NCBI GenBank assembly: GCA_943354745.1
Contig: CALRDB010000041.1
Coordinates: 1-7,791, forward strand
DNA: 7,791 nucleotides
Direction of reading: 5' to 3'
Source: Candidatus Nomurabacteria bacterium
Lineage (GTDB): Bacteria > Patescibacteriota > Minisyncoccia > Phycocordibacterales > UBA10002
Part shown: in pieces, positions 1 through 5,611 of the stretch
How the letters are laid out: each line of letters starts with the position of its first letter
Numbering within the stretch: position 1 is the first letter of the stretch
Notes under the pieces: generated by a model
Databases searched by the model: none
Seen by the model: only the letters and a program-made list of their open reading frames with translations
What the model was told of the DNA's origin: nothing
Translations under genes and position numbers: made by a program

Positions 1-69
1 AGCGCAAAAAGCAATGCGTACAGTGAGGTGGATATCTCTCTGTAATAGTTTCGGAAAAAATGACTGTTG

Positions 70-100
70 AAAAACGCATTGACTCCTTTGATCAATGCGT
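70..100 (-). terminator. Intrinsic terminator after the cyclophilin gene
   Basis: A perfect 9-bp inverted repeat (ACGCATTGA at 74-82, TCAATGCGT at 92-100) encloses a 9-nt loop. Read on the minus strand the hairpin is followed by a run of five T (plus-strand A at 70-74). It begins 17 bp past the cyclophilin stop codon, so it most likely ends that transcript. On the plus strand the hairpin is followed only by TTTCTCC, so termination in that direction would be weaker. Confidence 0.8.
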
Positions 101-116
101 TTCTCCTTCTTAATGG

Positions 117-830
117 CTACTTAAATATAATACTTTCGACAACTACCGGGATCTTAGGGACGTCATTCTGGCCGGTAGGAACAACGCCGATTTTATTAAC
201 GACGTCCATACCGTTAACAACTCTGCCGAAGACGGTGTGACGTCCATCAAGCCATGGTGTCGCCTTGGCCGTTACAATGAAAAATTGACTTCCGTTTGTA
301 TTTGGGCCGGCATTTGCCATCGCGAGTACTCCTTGTATCAGTTTCTGATCATTAATCTCGTCGGCGAATTGGTAGCCAGGACCTCCTGTTCCCCAGCGTG
401 CTTGCGCATCGTTATCCTTGGAGAACGGATCTCCTCCCTGAATCATAAAGTCCTTAATAACGCGGTGAAATTTAGTCGCATTATAAAAACCGCTCTGTGT
501 AAGCTTTCGGAAGTTTTCAACGGTCTTCGGAGCCTTTTCCGGGGACAAAAGAATTTCAATTTCGCCCATTGAGGTTTTAAAGATAACGGTGTTCGACACC
601 TTTGCGGTTTCTGTTTTCGGCATACTCGTTTCGGTGCTATTTTTAAGTAAATCGGTTGTCGTCTCCGAAGCCGTAGTCGGCAGTACAGCCTCCTCAACCG
701 GATCTTTCTCCTTTATCACGGTCGTCTCTTTTTGGTTGTCCGACCGCATAAAATAGAATGCCCCCATCCCGACGATAATAATAATTGCCACGGTAAAACC
801 GAAGCGGTGTGATGTATTAGATACGTCCAT
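117..830 (-). CDS. Membrane-anchored cyclophilin-type peptidyl-prolyl cis-trans isomerase
   Basis: This 237-residue protein should catalyse cis-trans isomerisation of Xaa-Pro bonds and assist folding outside the cytoplasmic membrane. Residues 11-28 form one hydrophobic segment after a short N-terminus, giving a signal anchor. Residues 30-78 are a Thr/Glu/Lys-rich linker, and the cyclophilin domain fills about 80-237. Hallmarks are visible: FHRV at 121-124 with the catalytic-type Arg123, FMIQGGD at 128-134, NGSQFF at 179-184, and WLDGRH at 193-198 with the conserved Trp and His. All active-site positions I can align to cyclophilin A are kept, so it is probably active. The start is ATG with no Shine-Dalgarno sequence upstream. 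It lies 84 bp downstream of hpf on the same strand with no obvious terminator between, so read-through is possible, though a candidate promoter lies in the gap. It stops with TAG before a terminator. The family call is firm; the client proteins are unknown. Confidence 0.95.
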   Translation of the reverse strand: MDVSNTSHRFGFTVAIIIIVGMGAFYFMRSDNQKETTVIKEKDPVEEAVLPTTASETTTDLLKNSTETSMPKTETAKVSNTVIFKTSMGEIEILLSPEKAPKTVENFRKLTQSGFYNATKFHRVIKDFMIQGGDPFSKDNDAQARWGTGGPGYQFADEINDQKLIQGVLAMANAGPNTNGSQFFIVTAKATPWLDGRHTVFGRVVNGMDVVNKIGVVPTGQNDVPKIPVVVESIIFK

Positions 831-852
831 AAGTTTACGGTATCGGTAATGA

Positions 853-911
853 GTAACTAAATAACTGTAACATAAGAACCTATCTACATTCTAGTTACCT
901 GTCCACGTTAC
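853..911. repeat. Nested inverted GTAAC/GTTAC pentamers between hpf and the isomerase gene
   Basis: GTAAC occurs at 853-857 and 867-871, and its inverse GTTAC at 894-898 and 907-911. The outer pair and inner pair share nearly the same centre (about 882), so the four copies form a nested, two-fold symmetric array in an otherwise featureless intergenic gap. The candidate promoter of the downstream gene falls within the array. It could be an operator or just part of the hpf mRNA 3' end. Function is unproven. Confidence 0.4.
877..905 (-). promoter_or_regulatory. Candidate sigma-70-type promoter of the isomerase gene
   Basis: On the minus strand TGGACA (905-900, five of six matches to TTGACA) is followed after 17 bp by TAGGTT (882-877, three of six matches to TATAAT). 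The good -35 and exact spacing support it, while the -10 is poor. It would give a leader of about 40 nt. It sits inside the inverted GTAAC/GTTAC array. Confidence 0.35.
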
Positions 912-914
912 ATG

Positions 915-1352
915 TTATTTTTTCCAAAAACCTAATTTTTTGATGTATTTCCAACTTGCTTTAGCTGGCCGGCCCATGTACTCAACGCCGTCATATCCAC
1001 CTTTGAGCAACGCCTTCGCCAGGAGCCCCCCTCGTCGTGAAAGTGATATTCTTCTCCCTTTCTGTGAGGAAAGCTCTCTTGCAATCTCATCTCGCATATC
1101 ATCAATCGCGCTTTGCATGTCGGGACGATTTGAGACCGATCGGAATGTTTCCTTGCCACGATGAATATTTATTTCAGCGAAAAAGATGTCTCCATTTTGG
1201 TGATGTTTTGAAGTGCAACCAAGTTCGACGTCAATCATTACTGCGGGGTCATCCAGGCCAATAAGTTTTTCAAGGCTTTGGAGGCGTTTCTCGAGATACT
1301 CCTTTATAATATCGCTCAATACAATATTGGTCGCTTTAAGGTTTAATCTCAT
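915..1352 (-). CDS. hpf: Ribosome hibernation-promoting factor, HPF/RaiA family
   Basis: This 145-residue protein belongs to the family that binds the 30S decoding channel and silences ribosomes in stationary phase or starvation. Residues 1-100 match the family's fold order: a first strand (RLNLKATNI), a helix ending near residue 30 (IIKEYLEKRLQSLEKL), strands VMIDVELGC and FFAEINIHRG, then a long helix DMQSAIDDMRDEIARELS. The remaining 45 residues are strongly basic and aromatic (GRRISLSRRGG, then YMGRPAKASWKYIKKLGFWKK near the end). They do not resemble the conserved C-terminal dimerisation domain of long HPF as I know it, which places the protein between short (about 95-110) and long (about 180-190) forms. 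The start is ATG with no clear ribosome-binding site. It lies 116 bp downstream of the DUF167 gene on the same strand. Family assignment is good; whether it dimerises ribosomes is open. Confidence 0.88.
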   Translation of the reverse strand: MRLNLKATNIVLSDIIKEYLEKRLQSLEKLIGLDDPAVMIDVELGCTSKHHQNGDIFFAEINIHRGKETFRSVSNRPDMQSAIDDMRDEIARELSSQKGRRISLSRRGGLLAKALLKGGYDGVEYMGRPAKASWKYIKKLGFWKK

Positions 1353-1360
1353 CCCGTTTA

Positions 1361-1366
1361 AAGATA
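1361..1366 (-). promoter_or_regulatory. Possible -10 element close to the hpf start
   Basis: TATCTT (minus strand, 1366-1361) lies 8 nt before the hpf ATG, the spacing seen at other starts in this window. No acceptable -35 is present 16-18 bp upstream. An alternative further upstream pairs TTGCAA with TATTTA about 17 bp apart, which would give a leader of roughly 70 nt. Neither is strong. Confidence 0.22.
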
Positions 1367-1468
1367 GGACAGAACTTCAAAGAATTCCGTGCCTATATGA
1401 TTATGATGTTAATAAATAACCAACGTGATAATTTTTTGCAAACGATCACTATTTCTTGCAGAGTACCT

Positions 1469-1681
1469 CTAACCGACGGAGATAATCTTATGCGGGGCGT
1501 GATGTCCGCTCACAATTCTCACTTTAGACCCAACACCGAAGTGTGTATGAAGGATTTCGAGTATCTTACGGTTGGCCATACCTTGCTCCGCCTTTTCACG
1601 GATCGAGAGGTAAAGCACGTCATCCTTCTGTGCTAGTGACTCTTCCTTACGTTCGGTGAGGACATGGACTTTGATGTACAC
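1469..1681 (-). CDS. DUF167 (YggU) family protein, GTG start
   Basis: This 70-residue protein matches the small DUF167/YggU family, a single alpha/beta domain of unknown biochemical role. Visible features are the opening strand YIKVHV, the family core AEQGMANRKILEILHTHFGV at 31-50 (GxAN followed by a helix) and the closing RIVSGHHAPHKIISV (55-69), which matches the family's strand-glycine-loop-lysine pattern. I chose the GTG at 1681 over the TTG at 1723. The family normally begins at the first strand, and an extended -10 promoter lies just 6 nt before the GTG, inside the longer version's coding sequence. The longer start would add 14 residues (beginning MWKRIISLKW) with no family support. It sits between the coiled-coil gene (74 bp upstream of the GTG) and hpf. 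Stop is TAG. Confidence 0.78.
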   Translation of the reverse strand: MYIKVHVLTERKEESLAQKDDVLYLSIREKAEQGMANRKILEILHTHFGVGSKVRIVSGHHAPHKIISVG

Positions 1682-1687
1682 GCGTAA

Positions 1688-1696
1688 AGTATACCA
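1688..1696 (-). promoter_or_regulatory. Extended -10 promoter of the DUF167 gene, leaderless spacing
   Basis: The minus strand reads TGG-TATACT (1696-1688), an extended -10 (TGn plus five of six matches to TATAAT). It is separated by only 6 nt from the GTG start, so transcription would begin at or beside the start codon. No good -35 is visible, which extended -10 promoters can tolerate. Confidence 0.5.
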
Positions 1697-1755
1697 CTTT
1701 AAAGAAATTATACGTTTCCACAACTACTATCATTACTAACGCAGGCGACAAAATG

Positions 1756-2439
1756 TTACGCGGAAAATGATTGTTCTTCGTCACTACCCGTGAATATACC
1801 CTTAATGATAGAAACAGCGTCTTTTAAAAGTCTCTCCGCTACCTTACCGAGTTGTTGGAGCTCTCTCCATGTTACGCGGCGACCACCCTTTCCATACAAA
1901 TGAGCCAATTCTTTGGCAAGATCTCCACCAATAGCCTTGCCGTTTTTATCGTAGATCGATTCCCCATTCTTCTTTTTTCCTGTTCGCGCAATATGCTCCC
2001 GTTCCTCGCTAGACATATCACCGAAAGAATCAAGAACATCGTTAAATTCTCCGGCAAGTTCGATTTCATGCTGGTTCTCTTCAATCTGTTCTTTAGCTTC
2101 CTCCAATTTCTTTAGTGTTTCGCCATTTTCGTGCGGCACTCCGAGCTCAGCGCGAGTACCTTGAAGCGAGTGCTCTCTTTCCCTCTCTTTCTCTAAGAGT
2201 TTAGTAATCTGCTGATGTTGCGCCCGTAACTGTTCGCCTCCTTTTCGCACGTCAACTTCTTTTTCTGGACTCTTGGGGGCCTGTAGACTTTCTAAAAGCT
2301 CATCTAGATCGACAACCTTCCATGGCTCATTCTCGGAAGAGTCTTGGAAAAGCCCTGCTGGTCTTTCTCCAAATTGAAGACTTTCCGCAGCCCTTTGTTC
2401 CTCGCTGTTTTGATTTGTAGGGACACTCTCTATTACCAT
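1756..2439 (-). CDS. Hypothetical charged coiled-coil protein
   Basis: I do not recognise this 227-residue protein. It has no signal peptide or membrane segment and is probably cytoplasmic. Residues 1-60 are acidic, Ser/Gln/Glu-rich and likely disordered (DLDELLESLQ at 44-53 is a possible short helix). Residues 66-130 are rich in Glu, Lys and Gln with heptad-like spacing and probably form a coiled coil broken near 98-106. Residues 140-170 are charged (MSSEEREHIARTGKKKNGE). Residues 172-215 are a more ordered region (AIGGDLAKELAHLYGKGGRR, then WRELQQLGKVAERLLKDAVSIIKGIF) with amphipathic helices, which may be the functional part. The start is ATG, 6 nt after a strong promoter. The gene has its own promoter and an upstream terminator, so it appears to be the first gene of its unit. 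Coding status is well supported by length, promoter and composition; function is unknown. Confidence 0.8.
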   Translation of the reverse strand: MVIESVPTNQNSEEQRAAESLQFGERPAGLFQDSSENEPWKVVDLDELLESLQAPKSPEKEVDVRKGGEQLRAQHQQITKLLEKEREREHSLQGTRAELGVPHENGETLKKLEEAKEQIEENQHEIELAGEFNDVLDSFGDMSSEEREHIARTGKKKNGESIYDKNGKAIGGDLAKELAHLYGKGGRRVTWRELQQLGKVAERLLKDAVSIIKGIFTGSDEEQSFSA

Positions 2440-2445
2440 GCACGT

Positions 2446-2475
2446 ATTATCCCATGTAGATTACCGTTACGTCAA
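2446..2475 (-). promoter_or_regulatory. Strong leaderless promoter of the coiled-coil gene
   Basis: The minus strand shows TTGACG (2475-2470, five of six matches), an 18-bp spacer and GATAAT (2451-2446, five of six). Only 6 nt separate the -10 from the ATG at 2439. Initiation at the usual distance would fall on or next to the A of the start codon, predicting a leaderless mRNA. This is among the best-matching promoters in the window. Confidence 0.75.
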
Positions 2476-2516
2476 CTTTTGGGACTCACGGGATGTTGCC
2501 TTAAACTGAGCCAACG

Positions 2517-2550
2517 AAACACCCCTTGAGTATATTCAAGGGGTGTTTTT
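2517..2550. terminator. Strong bidirectional hairpin terminator
   Basis: A perfect 13-bp inverted repeat (AAACACCCCTTGA at 2517-2529, TCAAGGGGTGTTT at 2536-2548) encloses a 6-nt loop. It lies 7 bp past the stop of the minus-strand lysine-rich ORF, so it probably ends that transcript and insulates the coiled-coil gene's promoter. The T run is longer on the plus strand (TTTTT) than on the minus strand (TTT then CG), so either direction is possible. Confidence 0.75.
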
Positions 2551-2556
2551 CAAAAA

Positions 2557-2712
2557 CTAACGAACGCGCACTGAAATCTTCTTGCCGTGCTTCTTTCGTT
2601 GTTTTTTCTTCGCGTGCTTTTCTTTCTTGTTCATATGAACGCTGATAGTAAATAACAGTAGTAGTATAGCGCCCTTTTTCTTAAAAATCCACCGCCAGGA
2701 TTTTGTTTGCAT
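2557..2712 (-). CDS. Small lysine-rich protein, possibly membrane-inserted
   Basis: This is a 51-residue ORF from the ATG at 2712, with GAGG 8 nt upstream as a plausible Shine-Dalgarno sequence, which is rare in this window. Residues 1-12 are basic and aromatic, 14-26 (GAILLLLFTISVH) are hydrophobic and could be a short membrane segment, and the last 25 are extremely basic (about half Lys or Arg, with two Arg in the final four residues). An inner ATG at 2634 would give only that 25-residue basic peptide, reminiscent in composition of the tiniest ribosomal or RNA-binding proteins. The strong hairpin just past the TAG stop supports transcription here. No family is recognised. It is divergent from the beta-lactamase-like gene. 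Coding status is uncertain because of its size. Confidence 0.42.
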   Translation of the reverse strand: MQTKSWRWIFKKKGAILLLLFTISVHMNKKEKHAKKKQRKKHGKKISVRVR

Positions 2713-2734
2713 GTATTTAACCTCGGCATATAAT
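2706..2734 (+). promoter_or_regulatory. Leaderless promoter of the beta-lactamase-like gene
   Basis: TTTGCA (2706-2711, four of six matches to TTGACA) is followed by a 17-bp spacer and a perfect TATAAT (2729-2734). The ATG begins 7 nt later at 2742, so the predicted start of transcription coincides with the start codon. There is no room for a ribosome-binding site in the transcript. Confidence 0.75.
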
Positions 2735-2760
2735 AGAAGCAATGGGGCAGAGTTACGCAA
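2730..2760 (-). promoter_or_regulatory. Possible divergent promoter of the lysine-rich ORF
   Basis: On the minus strand TTGCGT (2760-2755) and TATTAT (2735-2730) are 19 bp apart, which is slightly long. The TATTAT physically overlaps the plus-strand TATAAT, so the two promoters could compete. It would give a leader of about 10 nt carrying GAGG before the ATG at 2712. Confidence 0.3.
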
Positions 2761-3758
2761 GATTAAAGAGTTTACTCTGCTTCGGGCTTCTCGTATGTGT
2801 CGGAACAGGTATCGGGTGGTTTTCTCATGCTTACCTTACATCTTCCTCAACCCCCACTATTCTCCGCGAACCCGAAGGAAGGTATCATTTTATAAGTCCG
2901 CTTATTGGATTTAACATCGGAGAGAAAAATGATTTTCCCGAATACATTGATCTAGAGCGGACCCTAGAAAAAAATATAGATGCACTCGTTAAAAAAGGAA
3001 CAATTCATTCCGCCTCAGTTTATTTTAGAGATTTGGAGAGTGGTCGGTGGACCGGAGTCAACGAGGATGATCTCTATTCTCCCGCAAGTCTCTATAAGGT
3101 CGCGTTGCTTATGGCGACTCTTCGGAAAGCTGAAGTTGACCCCATGTTTTTTAAACAAAAGATTAGATTCATGGAGAGCTTAAATACTGAGAAGCCAGAT
3201 TACACCCCAATGGAAATAGGAAAGGCGTACACCATACAAGAGCTTCTTGCTCGACTGATCGTTATTTCTGATAACGATGCGAAGAATATATTACACGAAA
3301 ATGTCGGCTCCGTGGCGGTAAGCACGGTGTTTAGCGATTTACGTCTAGCGGAGCCTGCCCTGAGTGAAACAGGTGATACTATGTCGGCACGAACGTACTC
3401 TCGTTTTTTCCGTGCACTGTACAATTCAACCTATCTTAATCGAACTAATTCCGAATACGCCCTTAGCCTCTTGAGCCAGGTAGAGTTTAAGAGTGGTATC
3501 GTAAATGGTTTGCCAGAGGAAGCTCGGAAGTTTTCGGTGGCTCACAAATTTGGATATCGTGTACTCGCGAATACTACCGACACGGTTTCGCAAGAAATAC
3601 ATGATTGCGGGATAGTGTATGCCCCCATACACCCATATTTTGTTTGTATTATGACGAAAGGGTGGAATCAATATGATTTACTTGATGCCATACAGCTATT
3701 TTCGCAAAAGGTATATGAAGGGGTGAAAGTCATTGAGAAACTTCCACCTACGGTATAA
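2742..3758 (+). CDS. Class A beta-lactamase-like serine hydrolase, membrane-anchored
   Basis: This 338-residue protein has a hydrophobic anchor (about 11-27) followed by an extracytoplasmic domain of the beta-lactamase/transpeptidase fold. The nucleophile motif is SLYK at 116-119 (SxxK, preceded by YSPA), and the SDN motif is at 176-178. The third motif, normally KTG, is probably HKFGY at 268-272 (KFG). EPAL at 204-207 lies where class A enzymes carry the Glu166 loop, but the loop to the following DTM is shorter than in classical enzymes, so the deacylating Glu is uncertain. It could be a beta-lactamase, a D,D-peptidase or another serine hydrolase acting on cell-wall peptides. Resistance should not be assumed. 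Its start is fixed by the promoter 7 nt upstream. Its 3' end overlaps the convergent ABC transporter gene by 11 bp, with no separate terminator. Confidence 0.88.
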   Translation: MGQSYARLKSLLCFGLLVCVGTGIGWFSHAYLTSSSTPTILREPEGRYHFISPLIGFNIGEKNDFPEYIDLERTLEKNIDALVKKGTIHSASVYFRDLESGRWTGVNEDDLYSPASLYKVALLMATLRKAEVDPMFFKQKIRFMESLNTEKPDYTPMEIGKAYTIQELLARLIVISDNDAKNILHENVGSVAVSTVFSDLRLAEPALSETGDTMSARTYSRFFRALYNSTYLNRTNSEYALSLLSQVEFKSGIVNGLPEEARKFSVAHKFGYRVLANTTDTVSQEIHDCGIVYAPIHPYFVCIMTKGWNQYDLLDAIQLFSQKVYEGVKVIEKLPPTV

Positions 3759-5532
3759 ACTTTCCAGCCTGAATGTCCCAAAGTTTTTGATATACTCCTT
3801 TCTGTGTAATAAGTGTTTCGTGCGTACCCTCGGCGGCGATGGCACCCTTTTCGATAACAATAATCCGGTCCATTTCCTTAATCGTGGAAAGTCGGTGAGC
3901 TATCGCAATAACCGTCTTTTCGCGCATAAGTTCATGAAGTGCGTCCTGAATAAGTGACTCCGATTCTGAATCGAGGCTCGAGGTTGCTTCATCGAGCACC
4001 AGTATAGGAGCATTTTTAAGTATCGCCCGGGCAATCGCCACACGCTGACGCTCCCCTCCCGAAAGTTTAACACCACGTTCCCCGACAAAGGTGTCGTATC
4101 CTTGTGGGAATAAGGAAATAAATTCATGACAGTGCGCGCGTTTTGAGGCTTCAATAACCTCCGCATCGGTGGCATCACGTCGGCCATATCGTATGTTGTC
4201 CTTGAGTGTTCGGTGGAACAATGCAGGTTCTTGTGGCACGAGTGCTACAGCATTCCACAGGCTCTCGAGTGTTACTTTAGAGATATCTTGCCCGTCGATG
4301 GAGATGGTTCCTCCATCAATATCGAAAAATCTCAAGAGTAATCGCGTTATAGTTGTCTTACCCGCTCCACTTGATCCGACAAATGCAATCTTCTCTCCAG
4401 ACTTGATAGCAAGTCTAAACCGATTAAGCACAGCCTGTTTCTCATGGAAAGCAAACGTAACATCATCAAACAGGATGGATCCCTCTGTTACAGAAAGTGA
4501 TTTCGCTCGCACTACATCAGACACCTCATAGGGTGTATCAAGCGTCTCTACCATTTCAGCTGCATCAGCAAATGATTCGAAAAGCTTACGCAGAACACGC
4601 TCAAAATCTCCAATACGTTCAAAAATGTTTGAGAGGTAGACTTGAATTAGTACGAAATCTCCAACCGTAAGGACACCTCTCTGCCAGAGTATGATGGCAC
4701 CTCCCAACATGCTCATTTCTGTACCCCACATAATGAGGCCTTGCCCCCCACCGATATACTCATGAAGAGTCCACGCAAATGAGCGGATACGACGAAGCTC
4801 AGTATTAACTCCTCTAAATAATGCGGATTCGTGCGCGTATCCACTAAACAGTTTTATGGTGGTAGCATTCCCAATCGCATCCGCTAACACACCTGTAGCC
4901 TTAGAGTCTTTCTCATTGCGAATAATCTCGTACTTTTGCTTCCAAAGACCCGCAACGATATTGAATGCGAAAAACAGGAGTACCCCGACAAGAAGTGCCA
5001 TACCCAGAAAGGTATCCCGCTGGAAGAGTACGAACAAACTTCCTGAAATCACCAGAAAGACCGAGATAAGATTAAAGTTAAATTGGTCGGTGATGGTTTC
5101 AAAAGCCCCGACAAACTTATTAACCCGACGAACGAGTGAACCTGAAAAACTATCGGAGAAGAATCGTGGCGAGTGACGCATAAGACCGTCAAAAGCAGTC
5201 ATCGAAAGATCGAACATAACCCGTGACTCAAAGCGAACAGTAAAAAAACCACGAATCCTCCGGCCTATCCACATGCCGAACTTAATTAGAGCAAGAGTGA
5301 GCAGTATCGTAAAAAGTATGTGGACAATGTCGGGGCTAGGAGAGGACGCTGTCGCAACAGTATCCACCAACTTCTTATAATAGACTGGGACGAGTACCTG
5401 CATGGCAACCAGCAAAAAAACCCCAAAATAGAGGCCAACCATCGTGCCAGGATATTTAAGGGCGTGCGCAAAGAATATTCGAATAACCCGTCGTCCCATT
5501 CCCTTTTGCATTGGCTTTGCGTGGAAACTCAT
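3748..5532 (-). CDS. ABC exporter half-transporter (membrane domain fused to ATPase)
   Basis: This 594-residue protein has the MsbA/LmrA-type layout: a transmembrane exporter domain (about 20-330, six expected helices, clear ones near 32-50, 67-88, 154-171, 177-195 and 274-300) then a nucleotide-binding domain (about 350-594). All ATPase motifs are present: Walker A GSSGAGKTT at 386-394, Q-loop Gln434, signature LSGGE at 490-494, Walker B ILVLDE at 510-515 with catalytic Glu515, and H-loop His546. A single intact half-transporter with no second half beside it suggests a homodimer exporting a lipid, peptide or drug; the substrate cannot be read from sequence. The ATG start lies shortly after a candidate promoter without a Shine-Dalgarno sequence. 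It is transcribed alone, downstream of the zinc-ribbon gene's terminator, and its end overlaps the convergent hydrolase gene. Confidence 0.95.
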   Translation of the reverse strand: MSFHAKPMQKGMGRRVIRIFFAHALKYPGTMVGLYFGVFLLVAMQVLVPVYYKKLVDTVATASSPSPDIVHILFTILLTLALIKFGMWIGRRIRGFFTVRFESRVMFDLSMTAFDGLMRHSPRFFSDSFSGSLVRRVNKFVGAFETITDQFNFNLISVFLVISGSLFVLFQRDTFLGMALLVGVLLFFAFNIVAGLWKQKYEIIRNEKDSKATGVLADAIGNATTIKLFSGYAHESALFRGVNTELRRIRSFAWTLHEYIGGGQGLIMWGTEMSMLGGAIILWQRGVLTVGDFVLIQVYLSNIFERIGDFERVLRKLFESFADAAEMVETLDTPYEVSDVVRAKSLSVTEGSILFDDVTFAFHEKQAVLNRFRLAIKSGEKIAFVGSSGAGKTTITRLLLRFFDIDGGTISIDGQDISKVTLESLWNAVALVPQEPALFHRTLKDNIRYGRRDATDAEVIEASKRAHCHEFISLFPQGYDTFVGERGVKLSGGERQRVAIARAILKNAPILVLDEATSSLDSESESLIQDALHELMREKTVIAIAHRLSTIKEMDRIIVIEKGAIAAEGTHETLITQKGVYQKLWDIQAGKFIP

Positions 5533-5546
5533 ATACTACAAACGTT

Positions 5547-5575
5547 GATATAAAAATACGAACAAAAAATCCCAA
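5547..5575 (-). promoter_or_regulatory. Candidate promoter of the ABC exporter gene
   Basis: The minus strand reads TTGGGA (5575-5570, four of six matches), a 17-bp spacer and TATATC (5552-5547, four of six). The ATG follows 14 nt later, giving a leader of about 7 nt. A second TATACT lies further upstream (5591-5586) with a weak -35 (TTTATC) and would give a leader of about 45 nt. Confidence 0.45.
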
Positions 5576-5611
5576 GTTGAACTCAAGTATAGCAATTTTA
5601 ACGTAAAAGAT

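Noticed and set aside
1..45. Fourteen plus-strand codons ending with TAA at 43-45, possibly the C-terminus of a gene entering from the left
   Set aside because: A frame open for 14 codons is expected by chance about half the time, and there is no recognisable motif.
237..572. Plus-strand ORF of 111 codons
   Set aside because: It is a shadow of the cyclophilin gene, whose frame carries clear family motifs.
1682..1723. Longer DUF167 reading from a TTG at 1723
   Set aside because: It would place the promoter inside the coding sequence and add residues that the family does not have.
1852..2115. Plus-strand ORF of 87 codons antisense to the coiled-coil gene, ending in a Phe/Leu-rich stretch
   Set aside because: The hydrophobic run is what Glu/Lys codons give when read on the other strand; the minus-strand frame is longer and has a strong promoter.
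4169..5176. Plus-strand ORFs of 120 and 106 codons antisense to the ABC transporter
   Set aside because: The opposite frame encodes conserved ABC motifs, and the shadow proteins have no recognisable features.
2742..5532. Hydrolase and exporter as an antibiotic-resistance or bacteriocin-export module
   Set aside because: The genes are convergent rather than co-transcribed, no precursor peptide or immunity gene is nearby, and motif changes make beta-lactamase function uncertain.
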